From: Nocardia veterana NBRC 100344
GTDB taxonomy: Bacteria > Actinomycetota > Actinomycetes > Mycobacteriales > Mycobacteriaceae
Length of the DNA stretch: 46,061 nucleotides
Direction of reading: 5' to 3'
Assembly: GCF_000308855.1 (NCBI RefSeq)
Contig: NZ_BAGM01000201.1
Location: 1-46,061 of the forward strand
The notes under the pieces were generated by a model that had not been told where the DNA came from, searched no databases, and saw nothing but the letters and a program-made list of their open reading frames with translations. Positions 14,982 through 37,229 of this stretch are shown here, in pieces. The stretch's first letter is position 1. Every line of letters starts with the position of its first letter. Position numbers and translations under genes: made by a program.

Positions 14982-15791
14982 TACGTTTCCTCCGGCTGAT
15001 CGTTCGGTGCGGGGTGCACGCATCCTGCACCGAACAGATAACCGCCGCAATCGCCGCGCAAACCTTCCGGCACCGGGTGTTCGCGATCGTTTCGTGGCGG
15101 ATCCGAGCGCCGCAACCCACATCCGCGCAGTCCCTCCCGACGAACCGTCGAATCCGGCCGGCACCTGCTTCGAGTGCTGCCCGTGTCGAAAGTGCGGGTC
15201 GCCGCAGACCCCCTGGCACCGCGGCGACCCTCACCACCATCGCGTTCGTTCCGCGTGTCCCACGAGACGCGGAATCTGCTGCGGCACGGCCACTCCGAAG
15301 ATCAGCCGCTCCACAGCAAGCGTGATGGTAATGACGATTGCCCGACCGTGCTGCTCGCTGGGCAGGGGTCGGCCGGAGACCTTGTCCTGTCGCGTTTGCT
15401 CGCGGTGGCGATGGCGATCGTTTCGCCCAGTCGGCCGAGGCATCCGCACTGGCGATCACCCCTCGTATGTCGCAATCGAAGACACTCAGGGCATTTCGAC
15501 CGCCGCAGCGTGTCCGCGCGAGGCTTCACGCACAGCAACAGCACGGTGCAGGAGGACCGGCCTGTTCAGGGGTGCTGTGACATCCCGGCAATCGGTGGCC
15601 GACCCGTTCGCGTGTGCATTGTTGCCGGCATGACCGGCGGCGACAGTGACAGCGGAGCCGCTCGTGCATCGAGCGGCAGCGGCGATGCCCGCGAAAAATC
15701 GGCGCTAGCGGGATGTTACCGAGTACGGTGTCTGTGCGCCTGGGCACGAGCGTCGCGACCCGGCGCGGGCGGGTGTCGAAAGGGAATGCAG
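14982..15791. other. Long intergenic region, no supported gene
   Basis: About 800 bp between the NTF2-like gene (minus) and the small membrane protein (plus). All frames translate to Arg/Cys/Ala-rich sequence with no recognisable motif. One minus-strand stretch near 15240-15340 has more protein-like composition (GRAIVITITLAVERLIFG), but no start signal or family, and could be a gene remnant. Confidence 0.5.
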
Positions 15792-16256
15792 ATGGTAGTG
15801 ACGAACCTCTTCGCCGTGATCCAAACCCTGTTCCTGGCGGTGTGGTTCGGCTCCATGGTGTATTCGGTCGTGGTGGTACAGCAGTTCCAATTCAAGGCCG
15901 AGGACCCCGAGGAGATCGAGGAAATGGGCCAGATGATGGCCGACGGGTCGCGGCAGCGGATTGCGCGATTGGCGATCATCGCGGGAATCAGTGGCGTCAT
16001 GGCGGCGATCACCCGGGCGGTGCACACACCGGCACCCGGCGGCGCCTGGGTCGCGCTCATGATCGTCAAGGCGGTGCTGTTCGTTGTGGCCTGTGCCGCG
16101 TTCGGCTTCCAGTCGTGGTGGGTGTGGCCGAAGCGGATCTTCGCCCGGACCGAGGAAATGCCGGGGATCCGTCGCACCTTTTTCACGCTGTCGCTGACGA
16201 TGGCGGTGACGTTGGGCGCGATCCTGGCGATCGACGTGGTGGCGCAGTCGCTCTGA
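15792..16256 (+). CDS. Four-helix integral membrane protein, hypothetical
   Basis: A 154-residue membrane protein with four predicted helices at about residues 5-27, 58-78, 87-111 and 127-150. Between helices 1 and 2 is an acidic cytoplasmic-looking loop (EDPEEIEEMGQMMADGSRQR). Helix 3 ends in SWWVWPKR. No family is assigned with certainty; the layout recalls small CopD/DUF2269-like proteins. ATG 15792 is preferred because AAAGGGA lies 6 nt upstream; ATG 15786 is in frame two codons earlier. The long open frame upstream has non-protein-like composition. It converges on the ThiS/MoaD gene with only 14 bp between stops. Confidence 0.75.
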   Translation: MVVTNLFAVIQTLFLAVWFGSMVYSVVVVQQFQFKAEDPEEIEEMGQMMADGSRQRIARLAIIAGISGVMAAITRAVHTPAPGGAWVALMIVKAVLFVVACAAFGFQSWWVWPKRIFARTEEMPGIRRTFFTLSLTMAVTLGAILAIDVVAQSL

Positions 16257-16270
16257 GCGGCTCGCGGTGG

Positions 16271-16546
16271 TCAGGCTCCGCCGGCCATCGCCGAGAGAAT
16301 GGTGACGGTGGCGCCGTCCCGAACCTCCGTGTCGAGTCCGCGATCCTGACGCACATCGGTGTCGTCCACATAGACGTTGACGAACCGCCGCAACCTACCG
16401 TCGGTGAGGAGGCGGCCGGAAAGTCGTTCATACCGGCTTTCCAGATCGGCGAGCACGGCCGCCACGGTCGTGCCTGTCGCCTCGACCCGCTTGGCCCCGT
16501 CCGTATGCGCGCGAAGCACCGTCGGAATCGTCACGGTCACCGTCAT
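16271..16546 (-). CDS. ThiS/MoaD-type sulfur carrier, CysO-like
   Basis: A 91-residue beta-grasp protein. VTVTIPTVLRAHTDGAKRV, ATGTTVAAVLADLESRY, LRRFVNVYVDDTDVR and the end VTILSAMAGGA closely follow mycobacterial CysO, the thiocarboxylate sulfur donor for cysteine made with CysM and released by the JAMM protease Mec. The conserved di-glycine is followed by one extra Ala before the stop, so the tail would need trimming before thiocarboxylation. No cysM or mec gene is adjacent. It starts at ATG 16546, divergent from the flavin monooxygenase gene. Confidence 0.85.
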   Translation of the reverse strand: MTVTVTIPTVLRAHTDGAKRVEATGTTVAAVLADLESRYERLSGRLLTDGRLRRFVNVYVDDTDVRQDRGLDTEVRDGATVTILSAMAGGA

Positions 16547-16611
16547 CGGGCCGTCTCCGTTCTCGATCGCAGCTGGCTGGTCGCTCGGATACTACGCTGA
16601 AAGCCACTGTG

Positions 16612-16630
16612 ACCCGAGGGGTTCGGGTCG
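16612..16630. promoter_or_regulatory. Inverted repeat in divergent promoter region
   Basis: GACCCGAGGGGTTCGGGTC has perfect 7-bp arms and a 5-nt spacer, between the divergent sulfur carrier and flavin monooxygenase starts. It could be an operator or an mRNA hairpin. Confidence 0.4.
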
Positions 16631-16723
16631 AATCCGACTGCCGGGGATCGGAGCCAAAACTCCTCCCGGCCGCGGCGACTCCCCTACCATCGACCCGATG
16701 GTGCTGGTGAACCGGAGAACCTC

Positions 16724-18025
16724 GTGGTGAGCGACGACTACGACGTCATCGTCGCGGGCGGCAGTTTGGCCGGTTGCGCGGTGGCGATCCTGCTGGGCCG
16801 CCGCGGCCTACGCGTTGCTGTTCTGGAAAGTCATCGCGATCCCGCCTTCTACAAGCGAGCCTGTACGCATCTGATCCAGCCGACCGCGTTGCCGACGGTG
16901 CGCCGGCTGGGTCTGGACACCGCGATCGAGGCGGCCGGCGGGGTGCGCATGTACACCTCGATGTGGACGCCGGCCGGATGGGCGAACGAACGCGGTGCGG
17001 GGCATCCCGACCGGCACGGGTACACGGTGCGCAGGTCGGTGCTCGATCCCCTGATCCGGAAGATCGCCGCCGCGACCCCGGGCGTGGAACTCGTTCTGGG
17101 TGCCAAAGTGGTGGGCCTGCATCGTGACGGCAACGGCCGGATCGGTGGTGTGGTGGCGCGGATCGACGACGCGGAGACCACGGTTCGCGCCCGTCTGGTC
17201 GTCGGTGCGGACGGCGCGAGTTCGCGAGTGGCTCCCGAGGCGGGTCTACGGGCGGTCTCGTCACCGAACCGCCGATCGTGCTACTTCGCCTACTTCCGCA
17301 ACGTGCCGGTCGAGGAGGGAAATTTCCGGGTGTGGCTACGGCCTCCCGATGCGCTGGGGCTGATCGGCGCCGACGACGGGCTCACGCTGATCTCGATGTT
17401 GCTCGACGCACCGCACGTTCGGGAGTTCCTCGCCGACAAGGAGAATTATCTCCGGCGACGGTTCGCCGACGTACCGGATCCGCCGGATCTGTCCGCAGCG
17501 GTACGGGTTTCGGAGTTCATCGGTGCTCGGGACAAACCGAATCTGACCCGTCGCCGGATCGTGCGTCCCGGTCTGGCCCTGGTCGGCGACGCGGCCCTGG
17601 TCGCGGATCCGCTGCGGGGCGTCGGCTGTGGTTGGGCGCTGGAGGGCGCCGAATGGCTCGCCGACGCCACCGCCGATGCCCTCACCGTCGGCGATACCGA
17701 CGGCCTGGACGCGGCCCTACGCCGTTATCAGCGGCAGCACCGCCGGGCACTGTGGCCGCAACAGTTCCTGTTCAACCGCAATGCCCGGTTGGCCATCCCG
17801 CCCTGGGGGTTCCGCAAGGTGATCAGCACGATGGCATCGGATCCACAAGTGGCCGAACTGTTCTGGCCCGTCGTCCAGCGTGCCGCGCCGGCCTCGAGCA
17901 TCCTCACCCCGCATGTGCTGACGGCCCTGCGCCGGTCCTCCGGGGCGAACCGCGACGCCTGGTACCACCCGCGCACCGCCGGATCCGGTGCCACCGGCGA
18001 GCTCCCGCGCCGCGCCGAACAGTGA
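16724..18025 (+). CDS. FAD-dependent monooxygenase (class A flavoprotein)
   Basis: A 433-residue flavoprotein of the p-hydroxybenzoate-hydroxylase fold. The N-terminal FAD site is VIVAGGSLAGCAVAILLG with the ribose Glu in VAVLESHRD. The DG motif is VVGADGASSR at about residues 160-170. The GD motif is LALVGDAALVADPLRGVGCGWALEGAE at about 285-311, interrupted by one non-canonical stretch (LVADPLRGVGC). Such enzymes hydroxylate or epoxidise small molecules with NAD(P)H and O2. The start is GTG 16724 or 16727, with GGAG 6-9 nt upstream. It ends 44 bp from the end of the convergent PKS gene. It is a plausible tailoring enzyme for that polyketide, but divergence from the PKS operon leaves this open. 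Confidence 0.88.
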   Translation: MVSDDYDVIVAGGSLAGCAVAILLGRRGLRVAVLESHRDPAFYKRACTHLIQPTALPTVRRLGLDTAIEAAGGVRMYTSMWTPAGWANERGAGHPDRHGYTVRRSVLDPLIRKIAAATPGVELVLGAKVVGLHRDGNGRIGGVVARIDDAETTVRARLVVGADGASSRVAPEAGLRAVSSPNRRSCYFAYFRNVPVEEGNFRVWLRPPDALGLIGADDGLTLISMLLDAPHVREFLADKENYLRRRFADVPDPPDLSAAVRVSEFIGARDKPNLTRRRIVRPGLALVGDAALVADPLRGVGCGWALEGAEWLADATADALTVGDTDGLDAALRRYQRQHRRALWPQQFLFNRNARLAIPPWGFRKVISTMASDPQVAELFWPVVQRAAPASSILTPHVLTALRRSSGANRDAWYHPRTAGSGATGELPRRAEQ

Positions 18026-18027
18026 CG

Positions 18028-18052
18028 GCCGCGCGGATGCAGCCCGCCCGGC
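18028..18052. terminator. Candidate hairpin between flavin monooxygenase and PKS operon
   Basis: GCCGCGCGG (18028-18036) pairs with CCGCCCGGC (18044-18052) at 8 of 9 positions with a 7-nt loop, in the 44-bp gap between converging genes. It could stop transcription from both sides. Confidence 0.4.
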
Positions 18053-18069
18053 GGCGACCCCGGATGTGA

Positions 18070-31290
<13,221 letters not shown>

Positions 31291-31294
31291 CGAC

Positions 31295-32536
31295 CTACAG
31301 CCTTCCTGTCCCGTCACCGTCGACCGCACCCACGCGCACCGCCATATTCCCGCTCGGGTGCACGTTGTCGTACATCAGCTGATGCAATTCCCCGATCTGG
31401 TCGAAATCGCCGCACCGGGACAGGCACGGCTGCACCAGCCCGGCATTGATCAGACTGATCACTTCCCGGTATTCGCGCAGGTTGGCGCCGTGGGAACCCT
31501 GCAAACGCTTCGATCGCATCCACAGGTGACGCAGATCCACATCGCCGTTGTAGCCAGTCGTGCCACCGCAGATCACCACCATGCCGCCGTTGTCACAGAC
31601 ATACATCGAGGTCGGCAGCGTGTCCTGGCCGGTGTGCTCGAGCACGACATTCGGAAATCGGCGCTCGCCGAGGATATCCCAGATGGCTTTGCCGAACTTC
31701 CTTGCGCCCTGCAGGAATTCGCCCATCGCCACCGCGTCGGTGACGTCCGGCAGTCGTCCCCAGTGGTCGAATTCCGTCCGATCGATCACGCCGACGGCGC
31801 CCAGCCGGCGACAGAATTCGGCGCGCTGCGCGCTGGAGGCGACCGCGATCGGAATCGCCCCGACAGCCTTGGTCATCTGGATCGCCATGGAACCGACTCC
31901 GCCGGCGCCACCCCAGATCAGGACGACATCACCGGGGCGCACCTCGTTGCCGCGCCATCCGAACAACTGCCGGTAGGCGGTCGGCCCGGTGAGCATGAAG
32001 GAGGCCGCTTCCGCCCAGGTCAGTCGTGCCGGCTTGGGATGACACTGGAAGTCCGACACCAGGCAGAACTGGGCGAACGTCCCGTAGTTGGTTTCATAAC
32101 CCCAGGCCCGCATGCTCTTCGAAGCCGGGTGGTCGGTTCCCGCCCGGATATCGTCGGCCGTTTCGTCCCATTGCGCACCGGCCAGCACCACATGATCACC
32201 GACCGAGACGGTGGTGACCCCTTCGCCGACCGCCCACACGATGCCCGAGCCCTCGGATCCGCCGATGTGGAAGTCCTCCGGCTGACCTTGCTTCTGCCGC
32301 AACGAGATCACGTCGACCGGATGCCCGAGCGCGGCCCAGACGTTGTTGTAGTTGATTCCGGCCGCCATCACCCGCACCAGTACCTGCCCCCGGCCCGGTG
32401 ACGGAGTCGCCACGACCTCGGTCGCGAATGCCTGTGCGGGCTCGCCGAAACGCTCGCGCCTGATCACGGACGCGTACATGTGTGGGGGGACCTCCCCCAT
32501 CGGGGGAACCTCACCGATCTCGTACAGCTCCCGCAC
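31295..32536 (-). CDS. Crotonyl-CoA carboxylase/reductase homologue
   Basis: A 413-residue medium-chain reductase of the Ccr family, which reductively carboxylates enoyl-CoA to alkylmalonyl-CoA with NADPH and CO2. The start LYEIGEVPPMGEVPPHMYA and the QGARKFGKAIWDI block resemble Rhodobacter-type Ccr. CO2-site positions are kept: NYN at 62-64, Y147-E148 in WGYET, and H349 in GSH. The nucleotide motif is GGAGGVGS rather than GASGGLGS. Differences include HTG for HPG in EHTGQDTLPTS and Gly350 after the catalytic-site His, where GSHFAN is usual. These may widen the pocket for larger acyl chains. The GTG start lies 1 nt after the stop of the upstream PKS gene; its TAG is 4 nt before the next PKS. 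It most likely supplies the branched extender for the adjacent AT with GAGH. Confidence 0.9.
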   Translation of the reverse strand: MRELYEIGEVPPMGEVPPHMYASVIRRERFGEPAQAFATEVVATPSPGRGQVLVRVMAAGINYNNVWAALGHPVDVISLRQKQGQPEDFHIGGSEGSGIVWAVGEGVTTVSVGDHVVLAGAQWDETADDIRAGTDHPASKSMRAWGYETNYGTFAQFCLVSDFQCHPKPARLTWAEAASFMLTGPTAYRQLFGWRGNEVRPGDVVLIWGGAGGVGSMAIQMTKAVGAIPIAVASSAQRAEFCRRLGAVGVIDRTEFDHWGRLPDVTDAVAMGEFLQGARKFGKAIWDILGERRFPNVVLEHTGQDTLPTSMYVCDNGGMVVICGGTTGYNGDVDLRHLWMRSKRLQGSHGANLREYREVISLINAGLVQPCLSRCGDFDQIGELHQLMYDNVHPSGNMAVRVGAVDGDGTGRL

Positions 32537-32537
32537 C

Positions 32538-35500
32538 TCACAACTCCATTCTCTCGGCAGGCAGAGCGCCCGTTTCGTTGTCCTGGCCGCCCAGCTCGGC
32601 CAGCAGATGGTCGGCCAGCTCGGCCGGGGTCGGATGCTCGAGAATCATCCGGATCGGCAGATCCATTCCGGTGGCCGCGGCGAGGCGCTTGCGAATCTGG
32701 AGTCCGGAGATGGAGTCCAGGCCGAGTTCGAGAAACGGGGTGGCCGTTTCGATCTCGTCCACCGAGTCGTACCGCAACACCGCGGCGATCTCACCGCGGA
32801 TCAGCTCCACGATGACGCGCCGCCGTTCGGCCACCGATTTCCCGGCCAGCTGTGCGAGCAGCGAACCGTGATCGGTGGCCGCCTGCTCGTGATGCGTGCG
32901 CAGGCGCCGGAACTCGGGCAGGTCGGCGAAGACCGCGCCGGCGCGGGTGCCGGCGAAAGCCGGCCGCTCCCAATCGATGTCGGCGACCACGGTTTCCACA
33001 TCGCCGGACCTCAGCGCGCGCCAGACCGCCTCGATCGCCACCTCCGGGTCGGGATGCGCCACGCCGACCGCGGCATCGTGCCAGCCGATGGCGGCCGCGG
33101 CCAGACCTCGCCGGCGACGGCGCCGGGCGAGCGCGGCCAGCACGGCACCGGTGTGCGCGGTGCGGGCGCCGCCCGGCACGCCCCAGGCACCGGATGCGGG
33201 CGAGAGCAGGACGAACACGTCGAGTTCCCGATCGTGCAGCAGGTCGTCCAGGTGACGGGCCGTCACCAGATGGTCCAGACAGTCGGCCGAGCCGTCACCG
33301 TCCGCACCGGCGGCATGCACGACCGCGGTCAGCGGGTGGCCCCCGCCGATGCCGGCCACGACCCCAGCCAGTGCCGCGCGGTCACCGAGATCGCAGCCGG
33401 CGAAGCTCGCCTCGGCACCCGCGACCCGCAATTCGAGCTCCAGTTCGGCGGCGGCCGCGGTATCGCCCGCCGCCGTCAGGACCAGATGCCGGGCACCCTC
33501 CTGCGCGAATCGGCGCGCCAGCTGCCCGGCGACCCCGTCCGGTGCGCCGGTGATCAGGACGGTGCCCGAAGGCCGGAACGCGTTGTGCGCCCGCACCGGC
33601 GTGCCACGCCGGATTCGCCGGGCGTATGTCCCCGTCGCTCGAACCGCGACCTGATCGTCTCCACCCCGATCGTCTCCGCCCCGGCCGATCACCGCGCACA
33701 GGTCACCGAGTACCGAGGCATCCGGGGACTCGGGGACATCGACCACACCGCAGCGGATCTGCGGCGTCTCGAGGGCGGCGACCCGGGCCGAACCCCAGAT
33801 TCGCGCCGCGTCGGGATCGGGGGCGGCATCGGCAGGTCCGACCGCGACCGCGCCGGTGGTCACCCACCACAGCGGACGGCCGAATCCGACATCGTGGAGC
33901 GCGCGGGCCAGCTCGACCGGACCGACCGCGGCGTCGTTCCCGAGCACGGCCAGCATTCCGGCGACGTCGTCGGCGGGCGGCAGCTCCGGCAGCCGGTCGG
34001 TGATATCGCCCGGCACCCCGACCACCTGCACCGCACCGAAGTGGGTACGCACCGCATCGATGAGCTGTGCGCAGCGGTCGTCGACCCCGCCGTCGGGCAC
34101 CAGGACGTACCAGGTTCCCCGTCCCCTGGTGGCCGGTCGCCGGGACAGCCGTTCGAAGCACACGCGATACCGCAGGCGGTCGGCGTCGCTCGTCCGCCGG
34201 GACCGCTGCCACCACGACGACAGGTCCGGCAGTACGGCGGCCAGGGAGCCGGCGTCCGCGCCCCCGATCAGGTCCGCCAGAGCGCCCGCGTCGCCGCGTT
34301 CGACGAGCCGCCAGAATTCGCTGTCCGGCGCGGCGGCGGGGCGAGGCGGCGCGGTAGCGAGTTCGTCGGGGAGCCAATATCTTTGGCGCTGGAACGGATA
34401 CGTCGGCAGGTCGGGGCGGTAGCGTGCGCCCGTTCCGGTGAAGGCCGCGGACCAATCGACCGGAACACCCTCCACATACAGATCGGCCGCCGATCGGTAG
34501 AACCGAGCCAGATCGCCCTGCCCCCGTTGCAGCGTACCGCCGGTGAGCACCCGCACCGACATGTCGCCGGCGATCCGGTCGACCGACGGCAGCAGCACCG
34601 GATGCGGTCCGGGTTCGACGAAGGTCCGCCATTGTGCCCCTAGCGCCGATCGCAGTGCCGCGTCGAACTGCACGGTCCGGCGCATATTCCGGAACCAGTA
34701 CTCGGCATCGAGGGCGCCGGTGTCGATTTCGTCGCCCACGACCGTGGAGAAGAACGGAATTCGCGCCGCCCGCGGAGTGATCGACGCGAGGGTGCTCAGG
34801 ATTTCGTCCCGGAACCGGTCGATGTGGGCGGAGTGACCGGCGCCGGTCGCGCCGGGCACCCGTCGCACCCGGGCGCCGGCGGCGGTGAGCTCGTCGGTGA
34901 GTTCGGCCAGCGCATCCGGATCACCCGAGAGTGTCAGGGCCTCCGGGGAATTCACCGCGGCCACCGAGACGAGCTCGCCGAACCGGGCGATTCGCGACTC
35001 GATCTCGGCGCCGGACAGGCCCAGCACCGAGATCATCGTGCCGCCGGTCAACGTGGCCAGCAGCCGGCTACGCACCCCCACGATCGTTGCGGCATCCGTT
35101 AGCGAAAGCGCCCCGGCGACATAGGCGGCCGCCACCTCGCCCTGCGAATGTCCGATCACGGCGCCGGGTCGCACTCCCATCGACTGCCACAGTTCGGTGA
35201 GTCCGACCATCACCGCGAACAGGGTGGGTTGGATGACATCGACCGTCTCCAGGCCCGGGGCGCCCGGGTCCTGCCGCAGCACCGCGCTGACCGACCAGTC
35301 CGTCCATGGCGCCAGGGCCCGTTCACAGTCCGCGATCGCCTGCGCGAAAATCGCGGATTCGTCCGATAACTCGCGACCCATGCCGAGCCACTGGCCACCT
35401 TGGCCGGGATAGACGAATACCGGGGCGCCCGGATTGCGCGCCACTCCGGTCGTCACGTCGGGATGCGGGTCGCGCGCGGCGATCGCACCGAGACCGCGGG

Positions 35501-37223
35501 CCAGCTCGGCCGCGGTGGTCCCCACGATGACCGCCCGGTTCTTGAACGCGGCCCGGCCGGCGAGCGAACGACCGACATCGGCCGGTTCGACAGCGGTGCC
35601 GGACAACCATCCCCGCACCCGCCCGGCATGCTCTTGCAGAGCCTTCGCGGTGCGCGCCGACAGGACCCACGGGACGGCACGGCCGACGGGTTCCGCCGGT
35701 TGGGTGAAATCGGCTTCGGCACCATCGGTTTCGGCGGAATCCGGAGAAGCTACCAGGACATGCCCGTTCGTGCCGCTCACCCCGAACGAGGACACCGCAC
35801 CGACCAGCGGCCGGTCCGCCGGCCAGGGGACGGGCTCGGTGAGCAGCCGCATCGCACCGGACGACCAGTCCACCTTCGACGTCGGCGCGGTGACGTGCAG
35901 GGTCCGCGGCAGCACCCGGTGCTGGATCGCCAGCACGAGTTTGATCACTCCGGCGACGCCGGCGGCCGGACCCGAATGCCCGATATTGGATTTGATCGAG
36001 CCGAGCCACAGCGGCCGGTCCGGATCGCGGTCGGCCCCGTAGGTCGCCAGCAACGCACCGGCCTCGATCGGATCGCCGATCGCGGTTCCGGTGCCGTGCG
36101 CCTCCACCACGTCGACGTCGGCACCCGACAACCGGGCGACGGCCAGCGCGTCCCGGATGACCTGCTGCTGCGCGGCGCCGTTCGGGGCGGCCATCCCATT
36201 CGAGGCACCGTCCTGGTTGATCGCGCTGCCCGGGATGACCGCGGCGATCGGATGACCGTTGCGGCGCGCGTCGGACAGCCGCTCCAGCATGATCACCCCG
36301 ATCCCCTCACCCCAGCCGGTGCCGTCGGCATCGTCGGAGAACGATTTGCACCGTCCGTCGGGTGCGGCCGCCAGGCGCGTCATGCCGAGCAACATCGGGG
36401 TGGACATGAGCATGACACCACCGGCGATGGCCAGATCGGATTCCTCGGCCTGAAGCGAGCGGCACGCCTGATGGATCGCGACCAGCGACGACGAGCACGC
36501 GGTATCGACCGTGACGGCCGGACCGGAGAAGCCGAACGCGTAGGCCAGTCGGCCGGACAACACGCTGGACATGCTGCCGGTCATCATGTGCGTCGCATCG
36601 CTGTCGTCCGGGATGTACGGCACCGCTGCGGTGTCGTCGCGGTGCACGTGCGTCTCGTCGGTGTCGGAACCGGCCTCGTCGCCGGCGAGGGAGCTGTTCC
36701 GATAACCGCCGTCGGCCTGAACCAGCGAAGCCATATAGTCGCCGCCGGTCGATCCGAGGAATACGCCGGTGCGCGAACCGCGTAACGCGCTGGGCGCGAT
36801 GCCCGCCCGTTCGATCGCCTCCCATGTCACCTCGAGCGCGAGCCGCTGCTGCGGATCCATCAATAGCGCTTCGCGAGGCGAGATGCCGAAGAACTGTGCG
36901 TCGAAACCCGCGATATCGGCGAGGAATCCGGCCGATTGGGCGTACCCGTCCTCGAGTTCGCTGGATTTGGTGGAGATCACCTCGCGCATCGCTTCCCAGC
37001 CGCGATCACTGGGATAGGTGCCGATCGCGTCGACGCCCGCGGAGACCAGTTCCCACAGCTGTTCGGGGGTGCTCACGCCGCCCGGATAGCGACACGCCAT
37101 CGCGACCACCGCGATCGGCTCCCGAGTGCGGTTCTCGGCCTCGGCGAGCCGGCGACGGGACTCGTTCAATTCCTGCGTGACCTTCTTGAGGTAGTGCCGC
37201 AGGCGATCCTCGGTGCTGGTCAT
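32538..37223 (-). CDS. Type I PKS, single module KS-AT-KR(inactive)-ACP
   Basis: A 1561-residue enzyme. An N-terminal coiled-coil docking region (RLRHYLKKVTQELNESRRRL) precedes KS (C243 in DTACSSS, HGTGT, NIGH), AT (S693 in GHSQG; GAGH at 794-797), KR-like domain and ACP (S1504 in LGLDSISG). The AT motif is close to the AGH signature of ethylmalonyl-type ATs, not YASH or HAFH. The KR is dead: Thr1355 replaces the catalytic Tyr, Gly1359 replaces Asn (TAHTG), and the NADPH motif is TGAPDGVAG. There is no DH or ER. The KS carries an acidic insertion of about 30 residues before the active site (around 165-205). The C-terminus ends about 50 residues after the ACP serine, with no docking helices and no thioesterase, so this is probably the last module. 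It should leave a beta-keto, alpha-alkyl thioester. Confidence 0.95.
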   Translation of the reverse strand: MTSTEDRLRHYLKKVTQELNESRRRLAEAENRTREPIAVVAMACRYPGGVSTPEQLWELVSAGVDAIGTYPSDRGWEAMREVISTKSSELEDGYAQSAGFLADIAGFDAQFFGISPREALLMDPQQRLALEVTWEAIERAGIAPSALRGSRTGVFLGSTGGDYMASLVQADGGYRNSSLAGDEAGSDTDETHVHRDDTAAVPYIPDDSDATHMMTGSMSSVLSGRLAYAFGFSGPAVTVDTACSSSLVAIHQACRSLQAEESDLAIAGGVMLMSTPMLLGMTRLAAAPDGRCKSFSDDADGTGWGEGIGVIMLERLSDARRNGHPIAAVIPGSAINQDGASNGMAAPNGAAQQQVIRDALAVARLSGADVDVVEAHGTGTAIGDPIEAGALLATYGADRDPDRPLWLGSIKSNIGHSGPAAGVAGVIKLVLAIQHRVLPRTLHVTAPTSKVDWSSGAMRLLTEPVPWPADRPLVGAVSSFGVSGTNGHVLVASPDSAETDGAEADFTQPAEPVGRAVPWVLSARTAKALQEHAGRVRGWLSGTAVEPADVGRSLAGRAAFKNRAVIVGTTAAELARGLGAIAARDPHPDVTTGVARNPGAPVFVYPGQGGQWLGMGRELSDESAIFAQAIADCERALAPWTDWSVSAVLRQDPGAPGLETVDVIQPTLFAVMVGLTELWQSMGVRPGAVIGHSQGEVAAAYVAGALSLTDAATIVGVRSRLLATLTGGTMISVLGLSGAEIESRIARFGELVSVAAVNSPEALTLSGDPDALAELTDELTAAGARVRRVPGATGAGHSAHIDRFRDEILSTLASITPRAARIPFFSTVVGDEIDTGALDAEYWFRNMRRTVQFDAALRSALGAQWRTFVEPGPHPVLLPSVDRIAGDMSVRVLTGGTLQRGQGDLARFYRSAADLYVEGVPVDWSAAFTGTGARYRPDLPTYPFQRQRYWLPDELATAPPRPAAAPDSEFWRLVERGDAGALADLIGGADAGSLAAVLPDLSSWWQRSRRTSDADRLRYRVCFERLSRRPATRGRGTWYVLVPDGGVDDRCAQLIDAVRTHFGAVQVVGVPGDITDRLPELPPADDVAGMLAVLGNDAAVGPVELARALHDVGFGRPLWWVTTGAVAVGPADAAPDPDAARIWGSARVAALETPQIRCGVVDVPESPDASVLGDLCAVIGRGGDDRGGDDQVAVRATGTYARRIRRGTPVRAHNAFRPSGTVLITGAPDGVAGQLARRFAQEGARHLVLTAAGDTAAAAELELELRVAGAEASFAGCDLGDRAALAGVVAGIGGGHPLTAVVHAAGADGDGSADCLDHLVTARHLDDLLHDRELDVFVLLSPASGAWGVPGGARTAHTGAVLAALARRRRRRGLAAAAIGWHDAAVGVAHPDPEVAIEAVWRALRSGDVETVVADIDWERPAFAGTRAGAVFADLPEFRRLRTHHEQAATDHGSLLAQLAGKSVAERRRVIVELIRGEIAAVLRYDSVDEIETATPFLELGLDSISGLQIRKRLAAATGMDLPIRMILEHPTPAELADHLLAELGGQDNETGALPAERMEL
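33653..33682. repeat. 15-bp tandem duplication in dead KR linker
   Basis: GATCGTCTCCACCCC and GATCGTCTCCGCCCC lie back to back (14 of 15 identical), giving the repeat GGDDRGGDD in the linker before the NADPH motif of the inactive KR. It fits relaxed constraint on this domain. Confidence 0.8.
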
Positions 37224-37229
37224 GTCGTT

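Noticed and set aside
15174..15791. Upstream extension of the four-helix membrane protein
   Set aside because: Arg/Ser/Cys-rich, no domain; AAAGGGA precedes ATG 15792.
16600..16670. tRNA-like T-arm (GGTTCGGGTCGAATCC)
   Set aside because: No acceptor, D-arm or anticodon stem of normal length can be drawn around it; it is explained by a 7-bp inverted repeat.
31291..31329. Upstream start for the 4406-aa PKS
   Set aside because: It would overlap the end of the Ccr gene; ATG 31290 directly precedes the KSQ domain.
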